Of a DNA stretch of 64,000 nt, positions 16,314 through 24,515 are shown piece by piece. This DNA comes from Bact-08 sp964533215 (GTDB taxonomy: Bacteria; Bacteroidota; Bacteroidia; Bacteroidales; UBA932): NCBI GenBank assembly GCA_964533215.1, contig CAZHLJ010000005.1:62001-126000 (forward strand). The letters run 5' to 3'. Made by a program: the position numbers and the translations under genes. The notes beneath the pieces were generated by a model, which had not been told where the DNA came from, searched no databases, and worked only from the letters and a program-made list of their open reading frames with translations. Numbering within the stretch: the first letter of the stretch is position 1; every line of letters starts with the position of its first letter.

Positions 16314-16715
16314 ATGAACAAAATCAAATCACTTGACGACTTGCGCAAGATGAAACAAGATCTTGAAATCGGAATGAACATCCGCGAAAAGAGCAACTCG
16401 CCCGAGTCTTTGGTTCAGATCCGCGTGGCTATGGCGACCTGTGGTATCGCGTCCGGTGCCAGAGCGGTAATGAACACTCTCATCGAGAAGATTGAAAAAG
16501 ACAAGATTCCTGCTATCGTCACACAAGGAGGGTGCATGGGCTACTGCTATGCTGAGCCTACCGTAGAGGTAAGAGTACCCGGTAAGGATCCTGTGGTATT
16601 CGGCTACGTTAATTCACAAGTTGCTGTTGATATCATTGAGAAGTATGTACTTAAGGGTGAACTTCTGGATGGTATTATTCCTGTCAATTACCAAACCATT
16701 AATGATAAAAAATAG
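16314..16715 (+). CDS. [2Fe-2S] thioredoxin-like ferredoxin, hydrogenase operon
   Basis: A 133-residue protein of the (2Fe-2S) ferredoxin/NuoE-like thioredoxin-fold family. Cys43 (TCGIASGAR) and Cys74 and Cys78 (GGCMGYCYAEP) line up with cluster ligands of HydB and NuoE proteins. The second ligand position is Gly48, so only three of four canonical cysteines are present. Such proteins are the first gene in many [FeFe]-hydrogenase operons of Clostridia and Bacteroidota and may act as an extra electron-transfer subunit. It is 5 bp upstream of hydB. Whether it holds a cluster is uncertain. Confidence 0.82.
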   Translation: MNKIKSLDDLRKMKQDLEIGMNIREKSNSPESLVQIRVAMATCGIASGARAVMNTLIEKIEKDKIPAIVTQGGCMGYCYAEPTVEVRVPGKDPVVFGYVNSQVAVDIIEKYVLKGELLDGIIPVNYQTINDKK

Positions 16716-16720
16716 GAAGT

Positions 16721-18514
16721 ATGGCACAATATAAAATGCATTTACTTGTATGCGGGGGTACTGGTTGCAGGGCCTCTCAAAGTGAGAAGATTGCGGAAAA
16801 TCTCAATTCTGAGATAAAAAATATGGGATTGGAGAACGATGCTCAGGTCGTTGTTACAGGATGTTTTGGCTTTTGTGAGAAAGGTCCTATAGTTAAGGTT
16901 ATTCCTGACAATACGTTCTATACCAAAGTTACCCCTGAAGACTGTGCGGAGATCGTAAGTGAGCACATATTGAAGGGACGCAAGGTTACAAGACTTTTGT
17001 ATGAAGATCCAAAAACACAGAAACATGTTGAGGATTCAAAACATATGGGATTTTACCAGAAACAGATACGTATTGCTTTGAGAAACTGTGGATTCATCAA
17101 TCCTGAAAACATTGACGAATATATTGCCCGTGATGGATATGCTGCGTTGGGTAAGGCAATGACCGAAATGACACCTCAGGAGGCGATAGATCTCTTGAAG
17201 AAGTCTGGATTGAGAGGTCGTGGTGGCGGAGGATTCCCTACTGGATTAAAGTGGGATATTGCCTCTAAAAACAAGGCGGATCAAAAATATGTAGTATGTA
17301 ATGCCGATGAGGGAGACCCAGGCGCATTCATGGACCGTTCTATTCTGGAGGGAGATCCTCATTCAGTTATTGAGGCAATGGCTATATGCGGCTACTGTAT
17401 TGGTGCAACAAAAGGTATTGTCTATATCAGGGCAGAATATCCTCTTGCTATCCAGCGTCTTAAAGTTGCGGCAAGACAGGCAAGGGCGTATGGTCTGCTT
17501 GGGGAGAATATTATGGGAACTTCATTCTCATTTGACATAGAACTAAGATATGGAGCAGGAGCATTCGTATGTGGCGAGGAGACCGCATTGATTCACTCTA
17601 TGGAGGGTCTGAGAGGTGAACCTACAGTAAAACCACCATTCCCTGCAGAAAAAGGGTTTATGGGAAAACCTACGAATGTAAACAATGTGGAGACTTTTGC
17701 AAACGTTCCCGCTATATTCCTTAAGGGAGCCGAGTGGTTTGCCAGTATAGGTACAGAGAAGTCCAAGGGTACAAAAGTGTTCGCTTTGGCGGGAAAGATA
17801 AATAACGTAGGTCTAATTGAGGTTCCTATGGGAACGACTTTAAGAGAGGTTATTTTTGAAATAGGAGGAGGTATCAAGGATGGCAAAAAGTTCAAGGCTG
17901 TACAGACAGGAGGTCCTTCAGGGGGATGTCTTACTGAAAAACATCTAGACACACCTATCGATTTTGACAATCTTATAGCTGCTGGATCTATGATGGGCTC
18001 AGGCGGCATGATTGTAATGGACGAAGATGACTGTATGGTATCAGTAGCTAAATTCTACCTCGATTTCATTGTAGAAGAGTCTTGTGGAAAATGTGCTCCT
18101 TGCAGGATTGGCAACAAGAGGCTGCATGAGACGTTGGAGATGATCTGCAATGGAAAGGGAACAGAGGATGATATTGAATATCTTAAAAATTTAAGTCAAG
18201 TTATAAAGGATACAGCTCTTTGCGGTTTGGGTCAAACTTCTCCTAATCCTGTCCTTTCAACTATTGAACACTTCTATGATGAATATCTGGCTCATGTAAG
18301 AGAGAGAAGATGTCCGGCTGGAAGATGTAAAGCTTTGAAACTTTACTCAATTCTTCCGGACAAATGTACAGGCTGTACTGCTTGTACAAGAAGCTGCCCT
18401 GTTGGTGCCATTACCGGAGACAAACGTCAGCCGCACGTAATTGACGCTGAAAAATGTATAAGATGCGGTGCTTGCTACGATAAGTGTAAATTCTCAGCAA
18501 TTCATGTTCAATAA
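16721..18514 (+). CDS. hydB: Electron-bifurcating [FeFe] hydrogenase subunit HydB (NuoF-like)
   Basis: A 597-residue NuoF-type flavoprotein. The N-terminal thioredoxin-like [2Fe-2S] domain has Cys11/16/48/52. FMN/NADH-binding GRGGGGFPTG is at 166-175, followed by CNADEGDPGAFMDR (193-206). The [4Fe-4S] site SCGKCAPC is at 454-461, and a C-terminal 2x[4Fe-4S] ferredoxin domain has Cys549/552/555/559 and Cys579/582/585/589. This is the architecture of HydB/HndC, the NAD(H)-reacting flavin subunit where bifurcation occurs in trimeric hydrogenases. It lies 10 bp before hydA. NAD versus NADP preference cannot be read here. Confidence 0.94.
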   Translation: MAQYKMHLLVCGGTGCRASQSEKIAENLNSEIKNMGLENDAQVVVTGCFGFCEKGPIVKVIPDNTFYTKVTPEDCAEIVSEHILKGRKVTRLLYEDPKTQKHVEDSKHMGFYQKQIRIALRNCGFINPENIDEYIARDGYAALGKAMTEMTPQEAIDLLKKSGLRGRGGGGFPTGLKWDIASKNKADQKYVVCNADEGDPGAFMDRSILEGDPHSVIEAMAICGYCIGATKGIVYIRAEYPLAIQRLKVAARQARAYGLLGENIMGTSFSFDIELRYGAGAFVCGEETALIHSMEGLRGEPTVKPPFPAEKGFMGKPTNVNNVETFANVPAIFLKGAEWFASIGTEKSKGTKVFALAGKINNVGLIEVPMGTTLREVIFEIGGGIKDGKKFKAVQTGGPSGGCLTEKHLDTPIDFDNLIAAGSMMGSGGMIVMDEDDCMVSVAKFYLDFIVEESCGKCAPCRIGNKRLHETLEMICNGKGTEDDIEYLKNLSQVIKDTALCGLGQTSPNPVLSTIEHFYDEYLAHVRERRCPAGRCKALKLYSILPDKCTGCTACTRSCPVGAITGDKRQPHVIDAEKCIRCGACYDKCKFSAIHVQ

Positions 18515-18524
18515 TTGACTCTTT

Positions 18525-20288
18525 ATGGAAAAAATAAAAATAACTATAGACAACAAAGAGGTGGAGGTGCAGAAAGGTATCACCATCTACCAGGCAGCAA
18601 AGGATAACGGAATTGATATCCCAACTCTTTGCTATATGAACCTGGACCACATGAATATTGAAAACCGTCCCGGAGGATGCAGAGTATGTGTTGTAGAGGT
18701 TGCTGGACGCAAGAATCTTGCTCCATCATGTTCTACTACTTGTGCAGACGGGATGGTGGTACGCACTCATTCTGTAAGGGTGCTGAATGCTCGCAAGACA
18801 GTTTTGGAACTGATATTGTCAGACCATCCTAAAGACTGTCTGACATGTGCCTCTTCCGGAAGGTGTGACCTCCAAGCCCTTGCTATAAGGATGGGTATAA
18901 GGGAGATTCACTCTCAGGAAAACACTGAGATGTCCGAATATAGAAAGGACTGTTCTCCTGCACTTAACAGGGATATGAACAAGTGTGTGATGTGCCGCAG
19001 ATGTGAGACAATTTGTAACGATGTCCAGACTGTAGGTGCATTAAGTGCCGTTAACCGTGGCTTTATGTCTGTTGTGGCTCCTGCCTTTGAACAGGACCTT
19101 ATTGACTCCCCTTGTACATTCTGTGGACAATGTGTTGCTGTATGTCCTACTGGTGCATTGACTGCATTTGACGATACTCCTAAAGTTATCCGCGCTATTG
19201 CAAATCCAAACAAGACCGTGATTGTTCAGACTGCTCCGGCAGTCCGTGTTGCCTTAGGTGAGGAGTTCGGTTTCCCTGCCGGTTCCATTGTAACGGGCAA
19301 AATGGTTGCTGCCCTACGTCGCTTGGGCTTTAATCATGTATTTGATACGGATTTTGCTGCCGACCTTACCATTATGGAGGAGGGTACGGAGTTACTGGAC
19401 AGAATCAGTAAATTCCTTGACGGTGACAAGAATGTTAAACTCCCTATTCTCACATCTTGCTGTCCTGCATGGGTGAACTTCTTTGAGAATAACTATCAGG
19501 ATATGCTTGATGTTCCATCAAGCGCCCGTTCTCCTCAGCAGATGTTCGGAGCCATTGCAAAGACCTATTATGCTGAAAAATTAGGCATCAAGAGGGAAGA
19601 TTTGGTTGTTGTATCTGTAATGCCTTGCTTGGCAAAGAAATATGAATGTCAGAGGGAGGAATTCTCTACCAATGGAAATCCTGATGTAGACTACTCTATC
19701 TCTACCCGTCAACTGGCAAGTCTTATCCAGTTTGGGAATATTGATTTTGATTCCCTTCCTGAAGAGGATTTCGATCAGCCTCTGGGTGAATCTACGGGTG
19801 CTGCTGTAATATTCGGAGCAACAGGTGGTGTTATTGAAGCTGCTGTGCGTACTGCATATGAGGTGTATACAAGTAAGAAACTTTCAAAAATCGACTTTAA
19901 GGAGCTTCGCGGTTTGGATGGAATCAGGATGGCTACAATAGATTTCAACGGTACTCCTATAAATATCGGAATAGCCCATACTCTTGGGAATGCCCGTAAG
20001 TTGCTCGATGGAATCCGTGCAGGAATGTACAACTTCCACGCTATTGAAATCATGGCTTGTCCGGGTGGATGTATCGGTGGCGCAGGTCAACCGCTTCACC
20101 ATGGTGATTCAAATATTATTAAAGCTCGCATGGATGCTATTTACAGAGAAGATGAAGGTAAACCTATCCGTAAGTCACATGAAAATCCTTATGTTGCAAA
20201 GCTATATGAGGAATTTCTGGGTCACCCTTTAAGTGAGAAATCACATCATCTACTTCATACAAAATACTTCGAAAAAAATAAAAATTAA
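18525..20288 (+). CDS. hydA: [FeFe] hydrogenase catalytic subunit HydA (group A, NADH-linked)
   Basis: A 587-residue modular hydrogenase. An N-terminal [2Fe-2S] domain has Cys36/52/55/69. The His-Cys [4Fe-4S] site is His101, Cys105, Cys108 and Cys114; two further [4Fe-4S] sites are Cys154/157/160/164 and Cys197/200/203/207. The H-cluster signatures are complete: TSCCPAW 310-316, MPCLAKKYE 366-374 and IMACPGGCIGGAGQP 509-523, where GGAGQP replaces the common GGGQP. With HydB and HydC this is expected to make H2 from NADH plus reduced ferredoxin, or run in reverse. It is cytoplasmic. The maturation genes hydE, hydF and hydG are not in this window. Confidence 0.96.
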   Translation: MEKIKITIDNKEVEVQKGITIYQAAKDNGIDIPTLCYMNLDHMNIENRPGGCRVCVVEVAGRKNLAPSCSTTCADGMVVRTHSVRVLNARKTVLELILSDHPKDCLTCASSGRCDLQALAIRMGIREIHSQENTEMSEYRKDCSPALNRDMNKCVMCRRCETICNDVQTVGALSAVNRGFMSVVAPAFEQDLIDSPCTFCGQCVAVCPTGALTAFDDTPKVIRAIANPNKTVIVQTAPAVRVALGEEFGFPAGSIVTGKMVAALRRLGFNHVFDTDFAADLTIMEEGTELLDRISKFLDGDKNVKLPILTSCCPAWVNFFENNYQDMLDVPSSARSPQQMFGAIAKTYYAEKLGIKREDLVVVSVMPCLAKKYECQREEFSTNGNPDVDYSISTRQLASLIQFGNIDFDSLPEEDFDQPLGESTGAAVIFGATGGVIEAAVRTAYEVYTSKKLSKIDFKELRGLDGIRMATIDFNGTPINIGIAHTLGNARKLLDGIRAGMYNFHAIEIMACPGGCIGGAGQPLHHGDSNIIKARMDAIYREDEGKPIRKSHENPYVAKLYEEFLGHPLSEKSHHLLHTKYFEKNKN

Positions 20289-20294
20289 TTCATA

Positions 20295-20771
20295 ATGAGC
20301 ACATTTAAATTACAGGATTGCCATAAAAAAGCAATCGAGGATATTTGCAAATCATACAATAACGACCCATGTGAGTTAATTAAGGTTCTGCACAGGACTC
20401 AGACCGAGTTCGGATACCTTCCTGAAGAGGTTCAAAGAGAGGTGGCAAAACATCTGAATCTCTCTGTTGCCAAGGTATATGGAGTTGTTACATTCTACTC
20501 GTTCTTTACAATGACCCCTAAAGGCAGACATGCAATTTCTGTTTGTATGGGAACCGCTTGTTATGTAAGAGGGGCGGAAAAGGTAATCGATGAACTTAAA
20601 AACCAATTGAATATCAAGGTTGGAGGCGTTACTCAGGATGGAAAGTTCTCTTTGGATTGTCTGCGCTGTGTAGGTGCTTGCGGTCTTGCTCCGGTAATGC
20701 TTATAGGGGAGAAAGTCTACGGCAGACTGGAACCTTCTCAGATAAAAGGTATTCTGGATAGCTACGAATAA
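20295..20771 (+). CDS. hydC: Electron-bifurcating hydrogenase subunit HydC (NuoE-like)
   Basis: A 158-residue NuoE-type protein with a helical N-terminal domain (about 10-75) and a thioredoxin-like [2Fe-2S] domain. Cluster ligands are Cys84 and Cys89 (CMGTAC) and Cys125 and Cys129 (CVGAC). It completes the HydABC trimer and relays electrons between NAD(H)-flavin and HydA. It is the last gene of the operon, 6 bp after hydA, and is followed by a strong terminator. The length and motifs are canonical. Confidence 0.94.
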   Translation: MSTFKLQDCHKKAIEDICKSYNNDPCELIKVLHRTQTEFGYLPEEVQREVAKHLNLSVAKVYGVVTFYSFFTMTPKGRHAISVCMGTACYVRGAEKVIDELKNQLNIKVGGVTQDGKFSLDCLRCVGACGLAPVMLIGEKVYGRLEPSQIKGILDSYE

Positions 20772-20805
20772 ATAGCTGATTTTCAGCTTTTAATTAATTG
20801 AGAGA

Positions 20806-20840
20806 AGAGAGGTTGCCTGAAAATGGCAACCTCTCTTTAT
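20806..20840. terminator. Terminator between hydC and the Crp/Fnr gene
   Basis: A perfect 12-bp stem (AGAGAGGTTGCC at 20806-20817 with its complement at 20825-20836) with a 7-nt loop separates the convergent hydC and Crp/Fnr genes. A T-rich tail follows on the plus strand. Confidence 0.88.
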
Positions 20841-20845
20841 TTAAA

Positions 20846-21487
20846 TCATCCTTTAGTCTCTTTCAGTCCATTCAAATCCAGAATCCTTACCTTTTTCCGG
20901 TTTACTTCTATAAGGCCATCAGCTACCATCTCATTTAAGGCTCTGGCTAAGGAAGGTCTGGCAACTCCAAATAACTTTGCCAGCTCTGTCTGGTTTTTGT
21001 CTACAGAAATTACGCTTGAATTTGGATTAGGGTTTCGATATAAGTATATATCCAGAAGGTAATATGCCAGTTTCCCTTTTATGGTCTTGATAGTCAGCAT
21101 CTGTAGCTTGTTGGACAGGAATTGTGTCCTGCCTGAATTGTATTGGATGTATTTTTCCAAGAAACCTGAGTCCTTTTGAAAAAGTTCCAATAAATGTTCC
21201 TTAGCAATAAAAAGCACTTCACATGATTCCAATGCCGTTACGTCTACAGGGAAAATGTTGGGTGTTGCAAAAATAAAGGCAGGTGCCAACGGTTTTACAG
21301 CGTGGATTGTCTCTATGCTAAGAAGCCCTCCGTTATCGTTTATCATCTCCGTTTTTACGGAACCTTTTGTTAGTAGGTAAAGCCCTTTACACAAATCTCC
21401 CTGGCGGGCAATTATATCACCTTTTTTAAATATCCTGGTTTTATATTCAACTCCCTCTAAGGAAGATGTCAGTTCCGAATAATTCAT
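20846..21487 (-). CDS. Crp/Fnr family transcriptional regulator
   Basis: A 213-residue regulator with an N-terminal cyclic-nucleotide-binding-like domain (about 15-130, with FKKGDIIARQGDLCKGLYLL) and a C-terminal winged helix (recognition region about 165-195, TELAKLFGVARPSLARALNE). It lacks the cysteine set of oxygen-sensing FNR, so it does not look like a [4Fe-4S] sensor. It is divergent from hcp across a 117-bp gap that contains a perfect palindrome. This arrangement matches Crp/Fnr regulators of nitrosative stress genes (HcpR, DNR, NarR types), some of which use haem. Control of hcp and itself is inferred; the signal is unknown. Confidence 0.88.
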   Translation of the reverse strand: MNYSELTSSLEGVEYKTRIFKKGDIIARQGDLCKGLYLLTKGSVKTEMINDNGGLLSIETIHAVKPLAPAFIFATPNIFPVDVTALESCEVLFIAKEHLLELFQKDSGFLEKYIQYNSGRTQFLSNKLQMLTIKTIKGKLAYYLLDIYLYRNPNPNSSVISVDKNQTELAKLFGVARPSLARALNEMVADGLIEVNRKKVRILDLNGLKETKG

Positions 21488-21524
21488 TCAATTTCTGCTA
21501 TTAAATCAAATATATGTATTAATT

Positions 21525-21550
21525 TTAAGTGTAACAATTATTACACTTAA
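21525..21550. promoter_or_regulatory. Crp/Fnr-type operator between regulator and hcp
   Basis: TTAAGTGTAA (21525-21534), 6 bp, then TTACACTTAA (21541-21550) form a perfect inverted repeat in the divergent promoter region. Its centre is about 36 bp before the first base of the hcp -10-like element end, close to a class II activator position. Confidence 0.75.
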
Positions 21551-21566
21551 ATGGTTTTGGCAAGGT

Positions 21567-21574
21567 TAAATTTG
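21567..21574 (+). promoter_or_regulatory. -7 promoter element of hcp
   Basis: TAAATTTG matches TAnnTTTG and is 30 bp before the hcp ATG. The place where a TTTG element would fall overlaps the right arm of the palindrome and does not match, which fits a promoter needing an activator. Confidence 0.6.
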
Positions 21575-21604
21575 TAATAAAATAAACCCATAAAATAGAG
21601 TGTT

Positions 21605-23260
21605 ATGAATAAGATGTTTTGTTTTCAGTGCCAGGAGACCGCAAAAAACAGCGGTTGTACCATTCAGGGAGTATGCGGAAAGACTTCAGATGTTGCTGCT
21701 TTGCAGGACCTTTTGATCTTTCTCTGCAAGGGTATTGCGTACTTCTCTGTTCCTCTGAGAGATCTTGGAGTAGAGGATCCTAAGGTGAACAAATTCATTA
21801 CAGATTCTCTGTTTATGACTATCACCAATGCTAACTTCGACAAGGATCGGTTTGTCAAGAGAATAGAGGAGGCTATAGATCTTAGGGATGCTACTAAAGA
21901 GTTGTATATCTCAAAAGGAGGGAAAGTTGATAGTATCAAGTATGAAGGATCATTCTGGTCTTCGCGGAAAGTTGATGAGATGGAGGAGAAAGCGGCTTTG
22001 GTAGGTGTCCTTAGCACAGAAAACGAAGATATCCGCTCTTTAAGGGAGATGACGATGTACGGACTTAAAGGTATAGCTGCATATGCTGAACACGCTTATA
22101 ATCTAGGTCATGAAGATCTTTCTCTCTATGCATTTATGCAGAGGACGCTGGTGGATATCACAAAGGATAATTTGTCGGCAGAGGAGCTGACTGGACTGGT
22201 TCTTGAAACAGGTGAAAACGGGGTCAAGGTTATGGCATTGTTGGACAAAGCCAATACTTCATCCTACGGAAACCCTGAGATTACTAAGGTTAATATCGGT
22301 GTAAGAGGCAATCCTGCAATTCTCATCTCCGGACACGATCTCAAGGACATGGAGGAGTTGCTTAAACAAACTGAAGGTACAGGCGTGGATGTATATACAC
22401 ATTCTGAAATGCTTCCTGCCCACTATTACCCAGCGTTCAAGAAGTACAAACACTTTGTGGGCAATTATGGTAGTTCTTGGTGGAAACAGATCCAGGATTT
22501 CGAAACATTCAACGGTCCCGTTCTTTTCACAACAAACTGCATTGTGCCTCCAAGACCTGCATCTACCTATAGTGACAGGATATATACTACAGGTGCCGCA
22601 GGGTTCCGCGGATTCAAACATATTGCAGACAGAAAGGATGGTAAACCAAAGGATTTCTCTCCAATTATTGAGCATGCAAAAAAATGTGCCCCACCTACAG
22701 AGATTGAGACTGGTGAGATTGTGGGCGGTTTTGCCCATGAGCAGGTTTTTGCTTTGGCAGACAAAGTTGTAGATGCTGTAAAATCCGGGGCAATCCGCAA
22801 GTTCTTTGTAATGGCTGGCTGCGATGGTAGGATGAAGGATAGAAACTATTATACAGAATTTGCACAAGCGTTGCCTAAGGATACAGTAATTCTTACTGCA
22901 GGTTGTGCAAAATATCGTTATAACAAGCTTCCGCTTGGAGATATAGGAGGTATACCTAGAGTGTTGGATGCAGGTCAGTGTAATGATTCGTACTCTTTGG
23001 CATTGATAGCCCTTAAACTTAAGGAGATTTTCAAGCTAAACAGCATAAACGAACTCCCAATTGTTTACAATATAGCTTGGTATGAGCAGAAGGCTGTCAT
23101 TGTACTTTTAGCACTTCTGGCATTAGGAGTGAAGAACATTCACCTTGGCCCGACGCTTCCTGGTTTTCTCTCTCCTAATGTAGCAAATGTATTGGTCAAA
23201 AACTTTGGAATATCGCCGATCGGATCGGTTGATGAGGATATGAAACTTTTCCTGGGATAA
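21605..23260 (+). CDS. hcp: Hydroxylamine reductase / hybrid cluster protein Hcp
   Basis: A 551-residue hybrid cluster protein, standard length. The N-terminal Fe-S ligands are Cys6, Cys9, Cys18 and Cys24 (CFQCQETAKNSGC, GVCGK). Hybrid-cluster motifs appear later, including GHDLKD, HSEMLPAHYYP, TNCIVPP, AGCDGR, TAGCAKYRYNK and DAGQCNDSYS. Hcp reduces NO to N2O in anaerobes and reduces hydroxylamine in vitro; it is cytoplasmic. No hcr reductase gene follows, as is usual in strict anaerobes. Regulation by the divergent Crp/Fnr protein through the palindrome at 21525 is likely. Confidence 0.97.
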   Translation: MNKMFCFQCQETAKNSGCTIQGVCGKTSDVAALQDLLIFLCKGIAYFSVPLRDLGVEDPKVNKFITDSLFMTITNANFDKDRFVKRIEEAIDLRDATKELYISKGGKVDSIKYEGSFWSSRKVDEMEEKAALVGVLSTENEDIRSLREMTMYGLKGIAAYAEHAYNLGHEDLSLYAFMQRTLVDITKDNLSAEELTGLVLETGENGVKVMALLDKANTSSYGNPEITKVNIGVRGNPAILISGHDLKDMEELLKQTEGTGVDVYTHSEMLPAHYYPAFKKYKHFVGNYGSSWWKQIQDFETFNGPVLFTTNCIVPPRPASTYSDRIYTTGAAGFRGFKHIADRKDGKPKDFSPIIEHAKKCAPPTEIETGEIVGGFAHEQVFALADKVVDAVKSGAIRKFFVMAGCDGRMKDRNYYTEFAQALPKDTVILTAGCAKYRYNKLPLGDIGGIPRVLDAGQCNDSYSLALIALKLKEIFKLNSINELPIVYNIAWYEQKAVIVLLALLALGVKNIHLGPTLPGFLSPNVANVLVKNFGISPIGSVDEDMKLFLG

Positions 23261-23275
23261 TTTCATTTGCGTTTG

Positions 23276-23283
23276 TACCTTTG
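23276..23283 (+). promoter_or_regulatory. Probable -7 promoter element before the AlaX-like gene
   Basis: TACCTTTG matches TAnnTTTG and lies 38 bp before the ATG at 23322; the upstream element is not clear. Confidence 0.45.
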
Positions 23284-23321
23284 ATTAAGAATAAAAGACA
23301 AATTTTAATTATCAGGTACAG

Positions 23322-23798
23322 ATGAATGAATATATTTTAAATGAACACAATAAGGTAGAATATCCGCCAATGCATACTGCTGAACATATTCTAAATCAGA
23401 CTATGATCAGATTGTTTGGATGCGAAAGGTCTAGATCGACTCACATAGAAAAGAAGAAGAGCAAGTGCGATTATCTGTTGGCAGAAGAACCAACTGCAGA
23501 ACAGATTGCCAATATAGAAAACGTTGTCAATGAAGTGATAAGCAAAAATTTAACCGTTACTTGCTCCTATGTGGATCGTGCAGCTCTACCTGACAGTGTG
23601 GATTTAAGCAAGCTGCCGGATGATGCCGGCGAGACCTTGAGAATAGTCTATGTGGGTGATTATGATATTTGTGCCTGTATTGGCCTGCATGTAAACAATA
23701 CCTCCGAAATCGGAAAGTTCAGGATTGTCAGCAGTGATTATGCTGAAGGAAGGATTCGTATTAGGTTCAGGTTGGAGGACAGCCCGTATTCTATCTGA
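23322..23798 (+). CDS. AlaX-like tRNA editing-domain protein
   Basis: A 158-residue protein resembling the second additional (editing) domain of alanyl- and threonyl-tRNA synthetases. The zinc site is visible as His18 and His22 (HTAEH) and Cys119 and His123 (CIGLH). Free-standing AlaX proteins deacylate Ser-tRNA(Ala) or Gly-tRNA(Ala). The protein lacks the N-terminal glycine-rich barrel of longer AlaX forms, so it is a minimal editing domain. It follows hcp after 61 bp with its own probable promoter. The substrate tRNA is inferred. Confidence 0.8.
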   Translation: MNEYILNEHNKVEYPPMHTAEHILNQTMIRLFGCERSRSTHIEKKKSKCDYLLAEEPTAEQIANIENVVNEVISKNLTVTCSYVDRAALPDSVDLSKLPDDAGETLRIVYVGDYDICACIGLHVNNTSEIGKFRIVSSDYAEGRIRIRFRLEDSPYSI

Positions 23799-23834
23799 TA
23801 AAAATACTATATTTGAGGGTTAAATATCCCTAAT

Positions 23835-24428
23835 TTGGATTCCAATAAACATGTAGACGATAAGGACCTGCTTAAGCAGGTTTCTGAAGGTGACGAGGTT
23901 GCCTTTAAAAGACTGTACTATCAATGGCAGCCTCGTCTTACGTTATTCATTTTCCGTATTACAAAATCCAGAGAAATCACGGCTGAAATTGTACAGGATG
24001 TGTTTATGAAGATATGGATGAACAAGGAAAATCTCTCTAATGTTGACAATTTTAAATCCTATCTTTTTGTTGCATGCCGTAATCATGCATTGAATGCTTT
24101 GCGTAAAGCAATGCGCGAATTGGAACATTTTCAGGAATGGGAGAGAAATAAACTAGATGACGCTGAAACTTCTGTGGATAATAGCGAGATTAACCAGTTG
24201 TCTTATATCGACGAAGCAATTGATAATCTATCACCTCGGCAGAAAGAGATATATCTATTACATCTGCATGAAGGGCTAACCTACCAGCAAATCGCAGAAA
24301 AACTCGGCATAGGCAAGGAATCTGTGAAAACACATCTAGAACTGGCAAAAAAATCAATTACCAAATATATTAGGGGTAAAGTTGTGATTTTTGCTTTGAT
24401 TGCTGACACTATCTTAAAAAATATATAA
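23835..24428 (+). CDS. ECF RNA polymerase sigma factor (sigma-70 family, Bacteroidetes type)
   Basis: A 197-residue ECF sigma factor. Region 2 spans about 25-95 (FKRLYYQWQPRLTLFIFRIT, then EIVQDVFMKIW) and region 4 about 120-185 (NLSPRQKEIYLLHLHEGLTY, then QQIAEKLGIGKESVKTHL). No in-frame ATG precedes region 2 and an upstream in-frame stop sits at 23814, so translation most likely starts at the TTG at 23835. It is followed by a FecR anti-sigma gene and an STN-containing SusC, the usual trans-envelope signalling set controlling a SusCD locus. Confidence 0.93.
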   Translation: MDSNKHVDDKDLLKQVSEGDEVAFKRLYYQWQPRLTLFIFRITKSREITAEIVQDVFMKIWMNKENLSNVDNFKSYLFVACRNHALNALRKAMRELEHFQEWERNKLDDAETSVDNSEINQLSYIDEAIDNLSPRQKEIYLLHLHEGLTYQQIAEKLGIGKESVKTHLELAKKSITKYIRGKVVIFALIADTILKNI

Positions 24429-24515
24429 AAGGTATTCCCCCTTTTATGACTTTTATGTGTCTTACTATACGTAAGCACTTAGTGTTTCACATGAATATAA
24501 ACAATCATTCGTATT

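Noticed and set aside
20846..21487. Oxygen-sensing FNR with a [4Fe-4S] cluster
   Set aside because: The Cys pattern of FNR is absent; the protein fits a cluster-free Crp/Fnr regulator.
22259..22867. 202-codon open frame antisense to hcp
   Set aside because: Contained in hcp, no family resemblance, and Cys-rich composition typical of antisense shadows.
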